Assembly (NCBI GenBank): GCA_013398955.1
Contig: VWPU01014135.1
Location: 248,001 to 312,000, forward strand
Direction: 5' to 3'
Length of the DNA: 64,000 bases
From: Callaeas wilsoni
Lineage: Eukaryota > Chordata > Aves > Passeriformes > Callaeidae
Shown here: piece by piece, positions 13,101 through 26,350 of the stretch
Layout: each line of letters starts with the position of its first letter
Position numbering within the stretch: position 1 is the stretch's first letter
Translations under genes and position numbers: made by a program
The notes under the pieces: generated by a model
What the model saw: the letters and a program-made list of their open reading frames with translations, nothing else
What the model was told of the DNA's origin: nothing
The model's database searches: none

Positions 13101-16100
13101 TTCTGTAATGCCAAGCTAAATAAACTGATATGTAAGTGAATCTCTTCAGTGTCAATTCTGACAACTGCATTAAAATTCATTGTTAATCCTATTTCTTCTC
13201 CCAACCCTGGATCTATTTATTGCTCAGAAAACCTCAGGGCTCTGCAGAACATCTGAGGGAATGGTGGGATTGGTTTTGCTGGAGATTGTGAGGACCTTTT
13301 CAAGCTCAAAATGATGGTGTATTTTGTTAACTGGTTTAGTTATCATTAATCCGTTCACATTCTTTCCTTACCTTCTACACTGGTAATTTATTTCTTTATA
13401 TAAAAGCTGAATGAGACAGTGCAAGCAGTAACAGAGGTTTTGGGTGAATTTAAATGATATTGACTGGACAAGAACGAGGCAGAAAAGGGATCGGGGTTAA
13501 TTCCTACACAATTCCTGTGAGCACAGGCTGATGTTCAGGACACGCTGCCAAAGTTCGTGGAGGCTGAGTGAGGGTAGAGTTGACAATCCCTGATCTGTAC
13601 TGTAGATGACCCTATTCTGTGTGTGTGTTCATATTTTTAAATGTATATTTGCCTAGTAATCAGTTTATGGGCAAACGAGTTTGGGTGGCAGCGGTATTGC
13701 TAAAACATATCCACCAAGATTCCAACAGCTTTAACACGCTGCTATGTAGAGAGGAAAGACAATGCTGTGGCTGAGACTGTGCAGTAAAATACTGTCCCAG
13801 GACAGACCTTTCAACATTTCTCATCTGTGTGAGGAGCTGATTGGGCAGAAACAGGCCTGAAATTTATGTGGAGGCCTTAAACTCATCATGGTGTAGATTT
13901 GATCGACACAGAAAAGCGCCTGCACATCAATGCGCTGCACGTGTTCTGCTTTAGGTTTATCTGCAGCCATCCCAGGGAGGATCCAGGGCAGGCTCAGTTT
14001 CCCAGCTCCTCTGGAAAGGTTAGGTACTTATTAAAGACCCAGAATTATGTTTTTAACATATTCTACATAATTATCCTATTCATATTGCATCAGGAGGCAT
14101 AATCATAGAAACCACAGAGAACTGCAAAACATGCATTTTTTTGGACCACCTGAAGCTGTCTGGAGTTGCAGAAAAGCTGTTTAAAATAAAAGAGTTGTAT
14201 TTTTAAACTTATAAAGAACTAGAGCTGTGATTTCCCTGGACACCCATAAGCTACATATATTTCCATTACTTTTTTTTAACCTTCCTTTGGGCCTTTTGTA
14301 CTACTCCACTTTCAGTTTGTTGATGCTCAGCTCCTTTAAAAGGCTATATCCGAATAAATACAAGTTAATAAAGGACAAAGGGTGCAATGGGACCAGCTGG
14401 GTCATAGAACTCACTTCCCTGCAATTGAGGCAGCCAGATACGGAAATACATTCATAAATTGTGCTTGTTTTGAAGTATTGGGCTGTTATTTTTGCCACTG
14501 CTACTCGTGTTATGAAGCTGTTAACGTTCTTATGATCTTTACTGCTTGGAACTGTTTAGCAATTTCCATTAAGAGCCAGCCAGTTTCTGTACGTGAGTCT
14601 TTTTCCATTTAGCTGAAGTCAAGCTAAAAGTCAAGTCAACATATTAAGTTTCCAGCCTTTTTTTTTTTTTTTGGGAGTGAGGGAAGAAGATGCACTTCTT
14701 TAAAAAAAATTGATTTAAGATACAAACCCACAAGTAACTATCTGCTGCGATTAAAAATCACTTCATTTAGTGTCTGTAATCATGAGGTCTGATCAGTCCT
14801 TTTCCAAGAGGGGATTGGAATTCTTCTTTGTCACTGGGATAATTCTTAGGATTGTCTCTGTGAGGTTCGGTAAATTTCCCAGGATGTAGTGGGAAAGTTG
14901 CCACAGGAAAACATGGATGGGTGGGATCATCTTGCTTTACACAGCATGAACTAATAACGAGCGCGATAGAAAGGGGAGCTCAAGGCAAAAAGGGAAAAAT
15001 GGAACCACCGTATTTCCAAATAAAGTTGTCTTGACTGAAGAGTTAGATCTCTGGAGGAATTTCCATTTGTTTGCTCCAATCCCCCACGTACATCCCTACA
15101 CGGCTGAGGAAAGAGGCATTGGGCTTGTCAACTTTGTAACAGCCCAAATCCCGGCACGGCAGAGTTTTGGTTCTACCCACGAATTTTGGAACATTCCCTC
15201 TTCACCCCATGGGTCACACATCCAAGTTTCTGTAAATTAGTAATGTAAATACAGAATTTACTTGGTTACCTCCCTTGTCTGAGTTGACCTGCTTTGGTTT
15301 TGCCAGGAGCTCCTCTTCTTTCCAGGCTGTATCTTTCAGAGCCCCTTTTTGTATCCCATAAGTGACTTATGGGCCATACAGTAATTTATTCAGTGTTAAA
15401 GGCACATTCGGGTGCAAAAAGTCACTTCAACCTACCCTTTCAGCCCATAGAAGAAAACAAAACTCTTAAATAATAGTAGAATAGGGATATAATGTGAAAC
15501 CAGATGAGTTTCATGTCTGGCTAGAAAGTTTAGCAGAGTGTTTTCCTTAACTGTTATACAGCCCTAATAATGGCAATGAAAAAAAGAGGAATATTCCCGT
15601 GGAAAAATACTTTCAAGATTGTGAACCTTCAGGGATTCAATATTTCCACCTCAATACTTCATTTCTCTAAAGACATTAACTTTGTAAAGAGTTGCTGTAT
15701 AAAAGAGTTACCATTCTGACAAAGAACCTTGAAAAACTTGCAAGAATTTCTGATGAAAGCATGGTAAACCATTTGATGTAGATAAATAACACACATGCAT
15801 ATTCGTGTTTATAGTTAATTCAAAAGTTTGACAACACAGCAGTGAAAACAAATAATTAATTCAAGCTAAGATTAATTTGTCAAAAGAAAAGTAAACTTCA
15901 AAATTAAGTATACAGTTATAGGCAATAGTATTAAAATCAAGTTTACTGGGGAAATGGGTTAATGGCATAAATATTTATTTCTTAATCTCTCGAGGGTGAT
16001 TTATTGGGGTGTTTGACCATAGTTAAGTTGATGTACAGCTTTTACCTGCATTTTGCCGTCATGGCCATGAAGGTGCTGTCTTTGAACAGAAATTATATGT

Positions 16101-16885
16101 ATCAAAGTGAAAGAGGCCAACATTTGTTGTCATTATTCTCTTAACATCATGCCCTCTAGGAAGACACCTTTTTTTCTCTCATCTTAACTACAGTCAAGAT
16201 GCAAATTCTGCATCAACTCTCACAGTGAGAATCTTTTCAAGAAAGAATCAATGTGGTTTTATGTGTTTGTAGTAGAAACAGGATTGTGGGTATTTCATCT
16301 GCATATTCTGAATAGAAAACACAAACATTTCCTCATCCTCTATCAAGAGAACTACCAGCTGATGACTGAATAGTCTCTAAAGTAATAGCTTCTCCTACCT
16401 TCATTTCATATTCTTATGTCCTGTATTATTAGTTTAAGATGTAACCTTAAAAATTGCTTTTAGAAGATGCAGTGTGTCCTTAGGGAGCAGTGGATGGAAG
16501 TGGAAAGGATCAATATTGCTAAATTTTTCAGTTGGAAAGGTCTACAATGTACTCCATTCCTTTCAGTCTGTCTCATCTGTTCTTGCTACCTGTAAATAAA
16601 ATCACATTCTGATGAGCAGCACCCATTTAAAGCAGTCATTAATCAAATAATGACTTTTAATGTAAAGAAGTAATCAGCTTTAACTTGGTGTTTTTAAATA
16701 ATGTAGTCTTGGATAGGGTTTTTTACAAAAGCAATTTGAAATGAGATGCAGCAGAAGGAGTTAAACCTAATTTAACATGAATTTAGCATGAATCCAAACC
16801 TTTGTGTTGAGTATTACTTCTTTGAATATTAGTCCTGCACTTGTGAGTACAGCTCATAACTGGGGAAAAAAAAACAAATGCAGTG
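10183..16885. other. unique AT-rich DNA, no gene recognised
   Basis: About 6.7 kb with no supported gene. AT-rich microsatellite-like sequence ('taatatataaatatatatctatat') abuts the CR1 end near 10190-10215. A run of fifteen T occurs at 14658-14672 and a short (TG)n at about 13620. Open frames reach only 60-80 codons. No transposon family is recognisable, which may mean truly unique sequence or elements too old to see by eye. Confidence 0.55.
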
Positions 16886-16972
16886 GAGGATGTACTGATC
16901 ACACACATGGCAAACCCCAGTGATCTACCCAGAGGATGTACTGATCACACACATGGCAAACCCCAGTGATCT
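16886..16972. repeat. tandem duplication, 46-bp period, two copies
   Basis: A 41-bp sequence beginning 'gaggatgtactgatcacaca' and ending 'ccccagtgatct' occurs at 16886-16926 and again, identically, at 16932-16972, separated by five bases ('acccа'-type junction, positions 16927-16931). Identical copies suggest a recent slippage or repair duplication. Each copy contains TGATCA and two TGATC steps. No gene overlaps it. Confidence 0.95.
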
Positions 16973-19900
16973 TCCTATGCATAGAAATGAGCACATTCCA
17001 GCACCAGTTTGGCATGTGGCACAAAACACTGGATTTTGTCTGGAGATCTGTGCCTGCTGTAGTTGTGCAATGTGTCATGGAGTCTTTTAAGCTATTGAAT
17101 GTCTGACTGATCCCAGTCCTTACAAATAATTTTTTGTTCAATATTTGCATTTGATTCAAATGTGCCATTCCCTGAAATTTAGCCTTTTACTGCTTGCCTA
17201 AAGAGCTACCCCCAAGCTGGCATAAAAATCCAACAGCTCTTTATGCTCCTATATATGTGATATTTAGATTTGAAGGAGGGAGGGAAAAGGCAAATAAAGT
17301 ACAGGTTTCAAAACTCAATGGCTTCATATAAAACCATTGACATTTTTCAAATGTATCTATTATTTTTTGGTTAAAAATTCCCCTCTAATAATTCTCTTCT
17401 GTTATTTTAGAATGGAGGCAATATCATACAGTGCAATGACTGTTGGGCACCATCCGGTTCTACTGAAGAAATATGTTAACTGCTATTGCAGTAAGATGTG
17501 CTTTATTACAAAAGCCAGTTTTAAATATCTCAGAGGAAAATCTCTGATTTACCACTGTCTTCATTTCCCTGGAATCAGAGTTGTTCAGCTGTAAGAACAG
17601 GTGTAATAGATACACGGACACATTCCTTGCTTTTGGTAATTGAAAAACACAAAACACTGTATTCCTAGTTTTTCCTTACTTAAATTTACAGACATATTAG
17701 TACATGTAGAAACATATTTAGTAAAACTTAATCTGATTCCTCTGACTAGGTTAATACCCCTATAAAATAGGTTATCTAGAATGTGTAAAGATTGTAAAGA
17801 TATTTGATATATTACATAGAATATTTCTAAAATCAACCCCTAGGCTGATTTTGAATTTTCAGTTCAATTGAACTCAGCCCCATAACTGATAAAAAGCATT
17901 TGAGAGCAAAAGCTGCCTTCCAGTTTATTATATTGTGATGAAATAGGTAAAATCATGTATAAGAGTGGCATGGAAACAGATATTTTCTCTTGGGGAAAAA
18001 AGTTTCTGAATTCCCTTTAATAGATTTTACCCACCTGTGGAATGACACCAGAGGGCAATTCCAAAGGTGTCTCCACCATGAAGAACTTGTTTAAATAGGA
18101 ATATTATCCTTTTTTTGTACAATGCTGCCATCATTTATTTCTAAGGACTCTTAGACTTACAATATTTCATATTTCATTACAAAAATCTGCTCTCTGTCAC
18201 CAACCTTTTTATAATGAAAAGGTGCAAGATGGTTTTGACAAAGATTCCTGTATTGACTGGATTGATTTCAATGTATATCATGTGTCTTGTATAAAAGGGA
18301 ATTTAGAAAAATAAGACTCACACAACTCTGTAAGTGTACTTATGTAATTATGGACTATGCTGCCAAAGACTTTTTTCTGCTTTTGGCATTTCTTCAGGTT
18401 AGTGTCTGAACAGTAAAATTTCCGAAGTAGAATTTACCCTGGAAAAAATAACCTGCCAAGAGCTGTTCTGTGCACTATTTTGTCTCTTGCAGTTCTTTAC
18501 TTTTAGAGAAAGCAAATAATGTTGTCTGTAGGTATTTGGGAAAGGAAAAGGATGTGAATTAATTCAGTCCACCGAGACTTAATTTTATCATTTACTGCCT
18601 TTTTCAGGGAGTCATTTGTTGGACAATCAAAATTACTCTGATGTTTAGCACACAGACTGCATTTCTCCTTGTCACAGCTAAATTAAATTATACTTTCTGC
18701 AGCCCAGATTTACTGTTACTCATTAGATATGTGAATTTTAGCCAACTGAATTATGAATGGAGTTTTAACAGACTCCTTCTGAGTGTTTAGAAATAAACTC
18801 TAGTCATAAATTCCAAGGGAAAAACATAATATTTCCATTATTTTTTCTTTGTGCCATTTAATTTGGATGCTCCTTTTTATTTCTGAGGCATAAGGTAAAC
18901 GAGCTCTGCTTTGCCATTCTCGGGGAACAGGGCTGCTGCGGTTTCACTTTTTAGTTCTTTCAGTGAAGACTATTTGGCCCAGGATCTTACAAGTTAACTG
19001 AGGGTCTCTCACTTGCTCCCCTGTGTGTCTCTGCTGCCCTGGGAGCATCCTTTTCCTTTTGGGGTGGTTTTGTCCTGGAGGGAAACCTTTAGTGTCCCTT
19101 GGCCCTGGAAGAACAGAGATTTTGCTGTGAGACCCGAGTTCTTTGTCAAACAGTCACACACTGAAACTTCGACCTGTGACCAGTATCATCCTCTGCTCCT
19201 TAAAATATGTTGGCCTGTCACCCTCGGACTGTTTCCCAGGTTTTGTTCCCATTTTCCCAGGGCAGCAGAGGAGCCAGGAGCACACACGGTGCCACAGCAC
19301 CGCTCCAAGTCTGCCCACGCCCAGCGCCTCACACACGGCGTGAGAGATACCTGAAGCCATGGGCGAGGAAAAGGAGTCTGGGAATTCCCTTTCACTGCTC
19401 CTAAATGGCATTTATCTCCTAAAGAAACCACAGCTGTGACATTTGGTCCTGAGGAAGTCATATTTTGCCTTGTTGCCAACCGGGCTGCAGCCCCTTCTGC
19501 ACATCAGAAAGGAAATGTCTTCAAGTCAGCCTCGGATCCAGAACAGCCTTTCCCAAGTCCCTGTTAAGGATCCTTCATCCTTTTTCTTTTCATCTTTTAC
19601 ATCTTTTGTCATCTTAATGCCAAAAGCATCATAAAATATTGGTCATCTCCAGATTCAGTCCACATATTTTCTCTAGGAAACTGAAAAGAATTTTTGTGAA
19701 ATATTAATAATAACTCTATACAAAAAGAATGAAGTAGAGGCAAAAAAAACCCATCTCAGTTTTACAATAGATGCTTTCAAAATCATCATATTCTACTACA
19801 TTTTTCCTCTCTTTTCAACCACTGAAGAGGTCAGAAAATATCCCAGATTCTTGAGATAATGCTTAATAGAAAGTTGTATATACAAATAGCTAAACTCCCA

Positions 19901-22900
19901 TGGGAAAATTCAGTGCTTCCAAGACTTTTAATTTTTTTGTCTATATTTTCCATTCTTGTTAAGGATTAGTATATTTGGTTACCAGGATTCTAGCTCTTCA
20001 TTTTTCTGATGTATGGCATTGATTATAAATACAATTCATTGATTTATATACTCTGAGTCACTAGGAAGATGTTCTTCTGTTCTCTATTTTAAACAAACAC
20101 GTCTTGTCAATCACCCTGCTGTGCCACTTTACCCACTCTTAAAAGTTCAAAAATTCAAATTATCTTCTAATTTGTAACCATAAAAAGCATTTTACTGTTT
20201 CACTTACCTGCCCTAGGAACATTTATCCCAATATTGGATTATGTGACCTTTAGATTCTATCAGAAATAGTGAAGTGGATCTTTATTTAATTCAGGCTTTT
20301 ATCCATGTCTAGCTCATCTCTCTGTCTGTATTCTTGAAATCCAGTCATTGCTCATTGAACCTGGTGCTGTCACTGGTGATTTAACAACGTAAATCTTAAA
20401 AAGAATCTGCATTTAACTGCATAAATAAAATATTGACAGGAAAACACGATCCCATTTTCTATCCATTTGCCTGGAAATTTGAAGAAAATGCTATTCTAAA
20501 TTAGATGCAAAACTAGGAGAGCTTTTATAATTCAAATGCCAAATATATTATTGAAAGCAAGAGTGTGCTTAAAGGTAGACATAGGTGGAGCTGGAATGCT
20601 TTCCATCTTTCTCCTAAATCCCAGCAGCCCATTTCCCTTCACACATTTCCGGAGAGACCACAGCTCTGTTAACAGTGCAAGCGCAAGAAACCCCGGAGCA
20701 CAGGTACCCATCCAAACCAAGCACGTGTTCCTACAAACACTGCTCCCACATTGAGTCCAGCTGCTTCCAACGGTGCTAAAAGTCCTCAGTGACCCATGGT
20801 CATGTGGAGAACTGGCCCTTGAGTTCTTGAGGGTGTCATCACAAAAGATTGTAAAGCTTGAAGGAATAAACTGATATAGCCAGGGGTTGTTTTTCTGGAA
20901 CATACTCAGTCGTGGCCTTCAGTCAGTCATACAGCACAAGGTGTTGTGGTCTAACAAAATAATATTTAATGGCCAAAGTGCATTTGAAGCTAATTTGGAA
21001 ACTCTGTAAGCCTTGTTACATTTACAGAAAAGACAGAAGCCAAACTGTAGTAATTTAGATAAAGTACCTTGACACTGAATGAGCTCAGTGGCATTGCAGC
21101 ACTTTTCCATGAGAGGTGGAACAATTATGAATGAAGTGGGTTGGAAATTTCAAACCAATCTCTATCTTTTCCTCTTTTCCAGCTTTCTTGTTCATGTTTT
21201 GCTCATCTCTACCACGGTGCTTGTCATCTCTCCTGTCTATGGCAGAGCTCAGTGCTGGACTGTACTCTGCCTTTTTCGTGTGTCTTGCAGCAAAAATTCC
21301 CTGAGCTTGAAGAAATGTAGTATGTGACCAAGATTAGGCTCGGTGCTGTTATTAGGAGAGAAAGGTCCAAGCTCTTCTCGAAAGGGCAGTGACAAGGAGA
21401 GTGCTGAGGCTGCTGCAGTGCTCTGGAACACGAGGTGTGTGCAGCAGCTCCGGGCTGAGGCTGCACCTGTGCTGGGCGTGAGGACGGGGTCCCTCCTGCT
21501 CCTGCTGCCTCCAAACACCAGCATCAGCTGCAGGGCCACCTGAGCCTCGCTGGTGCCACCGTCTACTCACACCTGACTGATAAAAAATACCTACGTGGCT
21601 GAAAACAACCAGCTCAGTAAACAGGAAAAGGGATTGAGATGTATTGTTGAGTTTGTATAACAGTAGCTTAAAGGGGGATATCCATTTCATGAGATGTGAG
21701 CACTTAATTTTAAAAAATATAATTATAATGTGCTTTTACTTCCAAAATTTGTTGTCTTTACTCAAACCGTGCACCTTACATCAACAGAAATCGGACTTTT
21801 GTTTTCTGCTGTCAGTGATAACATTTCAGCCACAGCTTTTCTCAGTAAAAGCCCTACCAATGTAGTTTTGCACGAGGATTTCAGTTCAAATTTCCTATAT
21901 CCAATTTGATTAGTTAATGAATGTCTACATGTAGTAGTGGGGTTGAGCTCAGCTGTGCTGCCTGAAACAGAATCTGTCCCTAAGTATTAATGTCTTCCAT
22001 GCAATTTCCCTCGCTTTAGAAGGGAAAACAAAAATGTGCTGTGCATGTAAAGTAGGAAAAGGGCTGTTACCTGGTGTAGTAATGTTGTGGACTTGACTCA
22101 CGGCACAGGTAAAGTGAAATTCACCTCTTGCAGACAATTTATAGGAAGTATTGATGTGGTCGGGGAATTTCTTTCTAAGGAAGCTCATTTTTCTGTATGT
22201 TTCTTGACATTTCTCTTATTCCTAACGCTGTACTTTTAAAATATTGGTAATATTTTGATGGTGTAGTGCACATGTTTATCTTCTGATGAGAGTAGATACT
22301 TTTTTAAAAAGTCCGTATGTTTCAAAATTTGCTTATATATCAAAACACCAGTATGCTTCTTATATTTTTTCCTAACTTTTATTATTATATGTTTCCTGGT
22401 GAAGTTTCTAAACTACCCATAAACATCATTGTTTTCTCTTTACCTTCTCTTCTCCCACCTTCAGATTAGGTAGTAAATTTTTAATTAAACTTGCCTTGAC
22501 ATTTTAAGGACAGTGAATATCTTTGTCATTTACACAACAGATAACAAAGTAATCCAATTTTCTGGCCTCCCACAAATTATCCCTTCAAAGAATACAGCTC
22601 TTGCTTCCCGTGTTTAAAATAAGCATTACCCTTAGCCTGGCAACCACTGTCAATTACTAATCTTTTATTATTGGCTCCAGGGAAGATTAAAGGAAAAGCT
22701 GAAACATAGCTGACAGTTTGGTTATCGCATCTGGAGTAAATGAAAAGCATGGCCTGAATCCATCAGGGGAGATTAGGAAAATGTGAGAAAATTACTGATG
22801 TCCTTTTACACGTGGAGATTCAAACTCATTCAGAAATTGAGGTCTCTAACTTTTGACAGATCTCTTCCATCTCTGCTTTCGCTGAGGGGTGATGCAGCGG

Positions 22901-24250
22901 ATGGCGGGGATAAAGAGGAAAGGCGTTCTGCTCCTGGAACACCCGCAGCAGTGCTGCTTTGCTGGGCATCCCAGGAGAGAGGGGAACGTGCCAAGGGCAC
23001 ACAGACCACCCCAGCTCCCACCACACCTGGAGCAGCAATGGTTTGGAGGAACGCTTTTTCTCTGTCCCTAACAAAACTCATTAATTAAATATTAATTGTT
23101 AGCAGTAAGAGAAAACACAAACTGTTTCCTTGTAGAATCTTGATGGAAGTGATCAGCTCTCTACAAAGATTTAATAGAATTGCGAAGCTTATTGTTACTA
23201 GGTGAAATAAAGCTGTCTCAGGATATGCCGAGCTCAAATTGACTTTCTGTAAGTTAAATCATATTTCAGATTATGGCATAAATAGTACCTGATTTTGGGC
23301 CTGCATATCCTCTGATGGGATAGGGCACTTCTGACCTGAAGCTGGGTGCAGCTGCAGCACTGGAGTGATCCTTTGGGAGGAACTGTAGCTCTGTAGAGTG
23401 GATAACATATTCTCAGGTGCAACAGTGGATGGAAAGCTAAATGCTTTCTTTCGGGCTTCAGGTTTTCTGTCTTATCAAAAGGATCTTTCTCTCTCTAATG
23501 GGTTGAACTGTGGGCTTATCTCCTGCAATCTGTATCTAAAACTCCACAGCAGGCTACACTGCTATTGAATGAGAAAAGCACTTTCAGTAAATGTGCTGGG
23601 TGAGGTGGGCACAGCACAAACCACTCAAGGAACACAGATAAATTCAGCAAGAAGATGAAATTAGCTCTTTTGGAGCATTTAAATTTTATAGGTAGTAGAA
23701 CAGAAAAGTTTCATTTCAAATCTGATGTGGTGTAGGTAATAATCTTAGGCTATCTCCCTATTTAATGCACTTTATGAGTTTAAATGGCATGATTTTAGCC
23801 ATGCTTGCAAAGGGACACTAGTTCCGTGGTGAGTCAGTCGAAGCGCTGGAGCTGGCTAGGAATGAAAACTGCATGGAAGAACCTTTGATCTTGGGAGATT
23901 CAGAGTCCAGAAACTCCCCAAATGGGTTTAGTCCCTTCAGGAGAGCTTACCTTGCTGACTCTTTCCCAAGAACTTGGAGGAGCTGTAAGATGATAATAAG
24001 ACCTGGATTACATCTGTCAGAGATAAATGCAGCTCAGAAACCCTGCACAGCCTCGGCTCAGAGGTTACTTTAACAGGCCTCAGCATCAGAAGCCATCCCA
24101 TTCTAAGCAGTTTCCAAATTCCATGCATTCATCATAAATCAAAGGAAGCTCTAGTGCAGTCATGAGTGAGGCTTAGGATTTTATTAAATACCGATTCTTT
24201 CACTGGAGAGGGTTTTTAATTTTATTTATTTTTTTAAGTGTGTGATTCGT
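16973..24250. other. unique DNA with GC-richer islands, no gene recognised
   Basis: Mostly AT-rich single-copy sequence. GC-richer stretches lie at about 19010-19540, 21340-21560 and 22870-23050; frames of 80-120 codons open on both strands there, but none has a recognisable domain. The minus frame at 20532-20903 (123 codons) is the longest and is also unrecognised. The interval 22440-22770 reads like conserved non-coding DNA, with an inverted CCAAT box near 22670 and a TGACAG MEIS/TGIF-type core at 22711-22716. Nothing is supported strongly enough to call. Confidence 0.5.
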
Positions 24251-24272
24251 GTTTCTGAAATATTTCAGAAAC
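24251..24272. repeat. perfect 22-bp palindrome
   Basis: The left arm 'gtttctgaaat' is followed directly by its exact reverse complement 'atttcagaaac'. There is no spacer and the match stops at the next base on each side. Such a site can bind a dimeric factor on DNA but has no loop and would make a poor RNA hairpin. Chance is possible in AT-rich DNA of this length. Confidence 0.9.
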
Positions 24273-24333
24273 GTCTTCATCTCCTGGGGACACAATAAAC
24301 CCTTAAACCAGCATTCTGCTGTCCTTGAAGTCT

Positions 24334-24367
24334 TCTAGTAGCCTGAATTTTCTAGTAGCCTGAATTT
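24334..24367. repeat. 17-bp tandem duplication
   Basis: The 17-mer 'tctagtagcctgaattt' occurs twice head to tail (24334-24350 and 24351-24367) with no mismatch. It is a small recent duplication with no visible function. Confidence 0.92.
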
Positions 24368-25950
24368 CACAGAAAACTAAAACTGCACAACTTGTCTTTA
24401 TTACCTGGAGGTCTCAGGAGGTCCTCATACAGGAATACTCACTGATGTTTCAGTTTTCTTGATCCTGGCCCCAACATAAAGATGACAGACACAAGACTTT
24501 AAAAGAAGTCACAATGGTGAGCAGAAATTGATTAATTCTGATATTAAGCATTCTTTATTCCTTTGAGGAAACCGGTCCGACAAAAGGATTGAATAAAAAT
24601 AATGGGAATTAGACATCCTTTAGTCCTTGCATTTCCAAAACTCTACGTATATATCTTGCATTCATTCCTGAACAGGTTGCTGGCAAGGGCCACCAAATTC
24701 CCAGAAAACCAGGAATTTCCACACTAATAGCAATGTGCTCCTTTTGCTTTACAAATTTAGATATGCATATGAACTACATGTAACTTTCATAGTCAGTCTT
24801 TTTAAAATTTGAATTCATATTTCCTTTCACTGTTGTATCATGACCTAATCTAGGTTTAGTTATAAAATTTGTATTATTAGAAACATAGCATAGTATAATT
24901 AAGGGAATATCTTTAATATCCATAGAAAATCTTGCAAATTTTATGACCCAATAGAAAACTCGATTGAAAGTCTCACAAACATTAAAATTTTCCCTTTGTT
25001 ATCTTTGCTAACAAGACCTGGGGATCTTTTGGAATAAATTCACAGGAAGCTAAAGGTCTGTTTACTTCTCATAATTTCAGTATTTCAGTGGAAAAGGGAT
25101 ACACAGATTTTTTGATTTCTGTTTATAAGGATCTCTTTTCCCACTAGACATGGACCTCTCAATCATCTTTTAGGAAAGTGAACTGATTTTTTCACTTAAA
25201 TATGCTCATTTGGAGCTGCCTCTTCTGTTGAATCTGCAAAACTTCAGTTTCTTTTTAATTCAAATTCTGCTACATTTAAATGCATCGATATTAAATTTCA
25301 GAAACCTTCTGGGAAGCTTTCCAAACTCTGCACTGTCTCTCTCTTAGATGTGTTGAAGGTCTGAAAGTTGACAGAATAATGGTTTATTCACATCTCAGAC
25401 TACTGATTCAAGGCAGTTCTTCAAGGGATGCAAACTGATCCTTGGCTGACTTTCATTGGGAGCACACACATTTGGAACTGAGTTGGTAATTAAGCACTCA
25501 TATTTTATTTGCCAAATTTAACTAATCACCTACCATTTACTTCTGTTGAAGAAGACACCGGCATCTTAATCTATCAATTCTTTGCTTTAAAATGTTTCTG
25601 AATATTTTGCAGTGTAAGATGATGAATACAGAAGTCACAACAGCTCTGCATATATTTCTTTCCATCTTCCTGAATGCTTCCCTTTCCTGTTTCTCTCTTC
25701 CTAATGGGTTGACTTCATAGTAGTTTGTGTCTGAGGACTCCATCCCGAATGTTTCAGAGGCCAGACTCCCATTCTGTCTGTGTCCCCCTCAGCCTTCTCA
25801 TACTGCCTGTTATTTCATGTTCAGCAGTTGATGTTAAAGTGGTTTTTCACCCTCTGTCCCCACGCTGGGACCCTCAGCTGCACAAGTAATTCCAAATATA
25901 TTATTACAGGAGCATCAGGAGACTTCCATGGGACTTGGCACATGGGACAA
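24368..25950. other. unique AT-rich DNA, no gene recognised
   Basis: No gene or named repeat is visible. Open frames are shorter than 75 codons. The sequence becomes less AT-rich from about 25740 as it approaches the CR1 insertion. Confidence 0.55.
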
Positions 25951-26350
25951 GTCTGAGGAGGAGCGGCTGAGGGAGCTGGAAAGGGGCTCAGCCTGGAGAA
26001 AAGGGGGATCAGGGCGGACCTTGTGGCTCTGCACAACTCCCTGACAGGAGGGGGCAGCCGGGGGGGGATTTGGGATCTGCTCCCAGGGAACAGGGACAGG
26101 AGGAGAGGGAACGGCCCCAGGCTGGGCCATTAGAGGGGCAGGTTGGACATCAGCAGGAATTTCCCCATGGAAAGGGTGCTCAGGCCTTGGCAGGGGCTGC
26201 CCAGGGGGGTTTGGAGTCCCCATCCCTGGAGGAGTCCAGGGAAGGCCTGGATGTGGCACTCGGTGCTCTGGGCTGGTGACAAGATGGAGACCAGGCACAG
26301 GATGGACTCGATGGTCCTGGAGGTTTCTTCCAACCTCAGTGGTTCCATGA
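25951..26350 (+). mobile_element. CR1 LINE 3' fragment, about 400 bp, near-complete 3' region
   Basis: The segment reads in CR1 order: 'gtctgaggaggagcggctga', 'gggagctgga', 'ctcagcctggagaa', 'gggggatcagggcggacc', 'ctccctgacaggaggg', 'cagggaacagggacaggagg', 'ggttggacatcagcagg', 'tggaaagggtgctcaggcc', 'gggctgcccaggggggttt', 'ccatccctggaggag', 'ggatgtggcactcggtgctc', and finally 'gatggactcgatggtcctgg' with 'cttccaacctcagtggttcc'. It is 5'-truncated, in plus orientation and almost complete to the 3' end. It is close in sequence to the CR1 at 32.4-33.0 kb, including the 'aaaggggctcagcctgg' variant. The frames of 70-127 codons on both strands are incidental. Confidence 0.96.
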
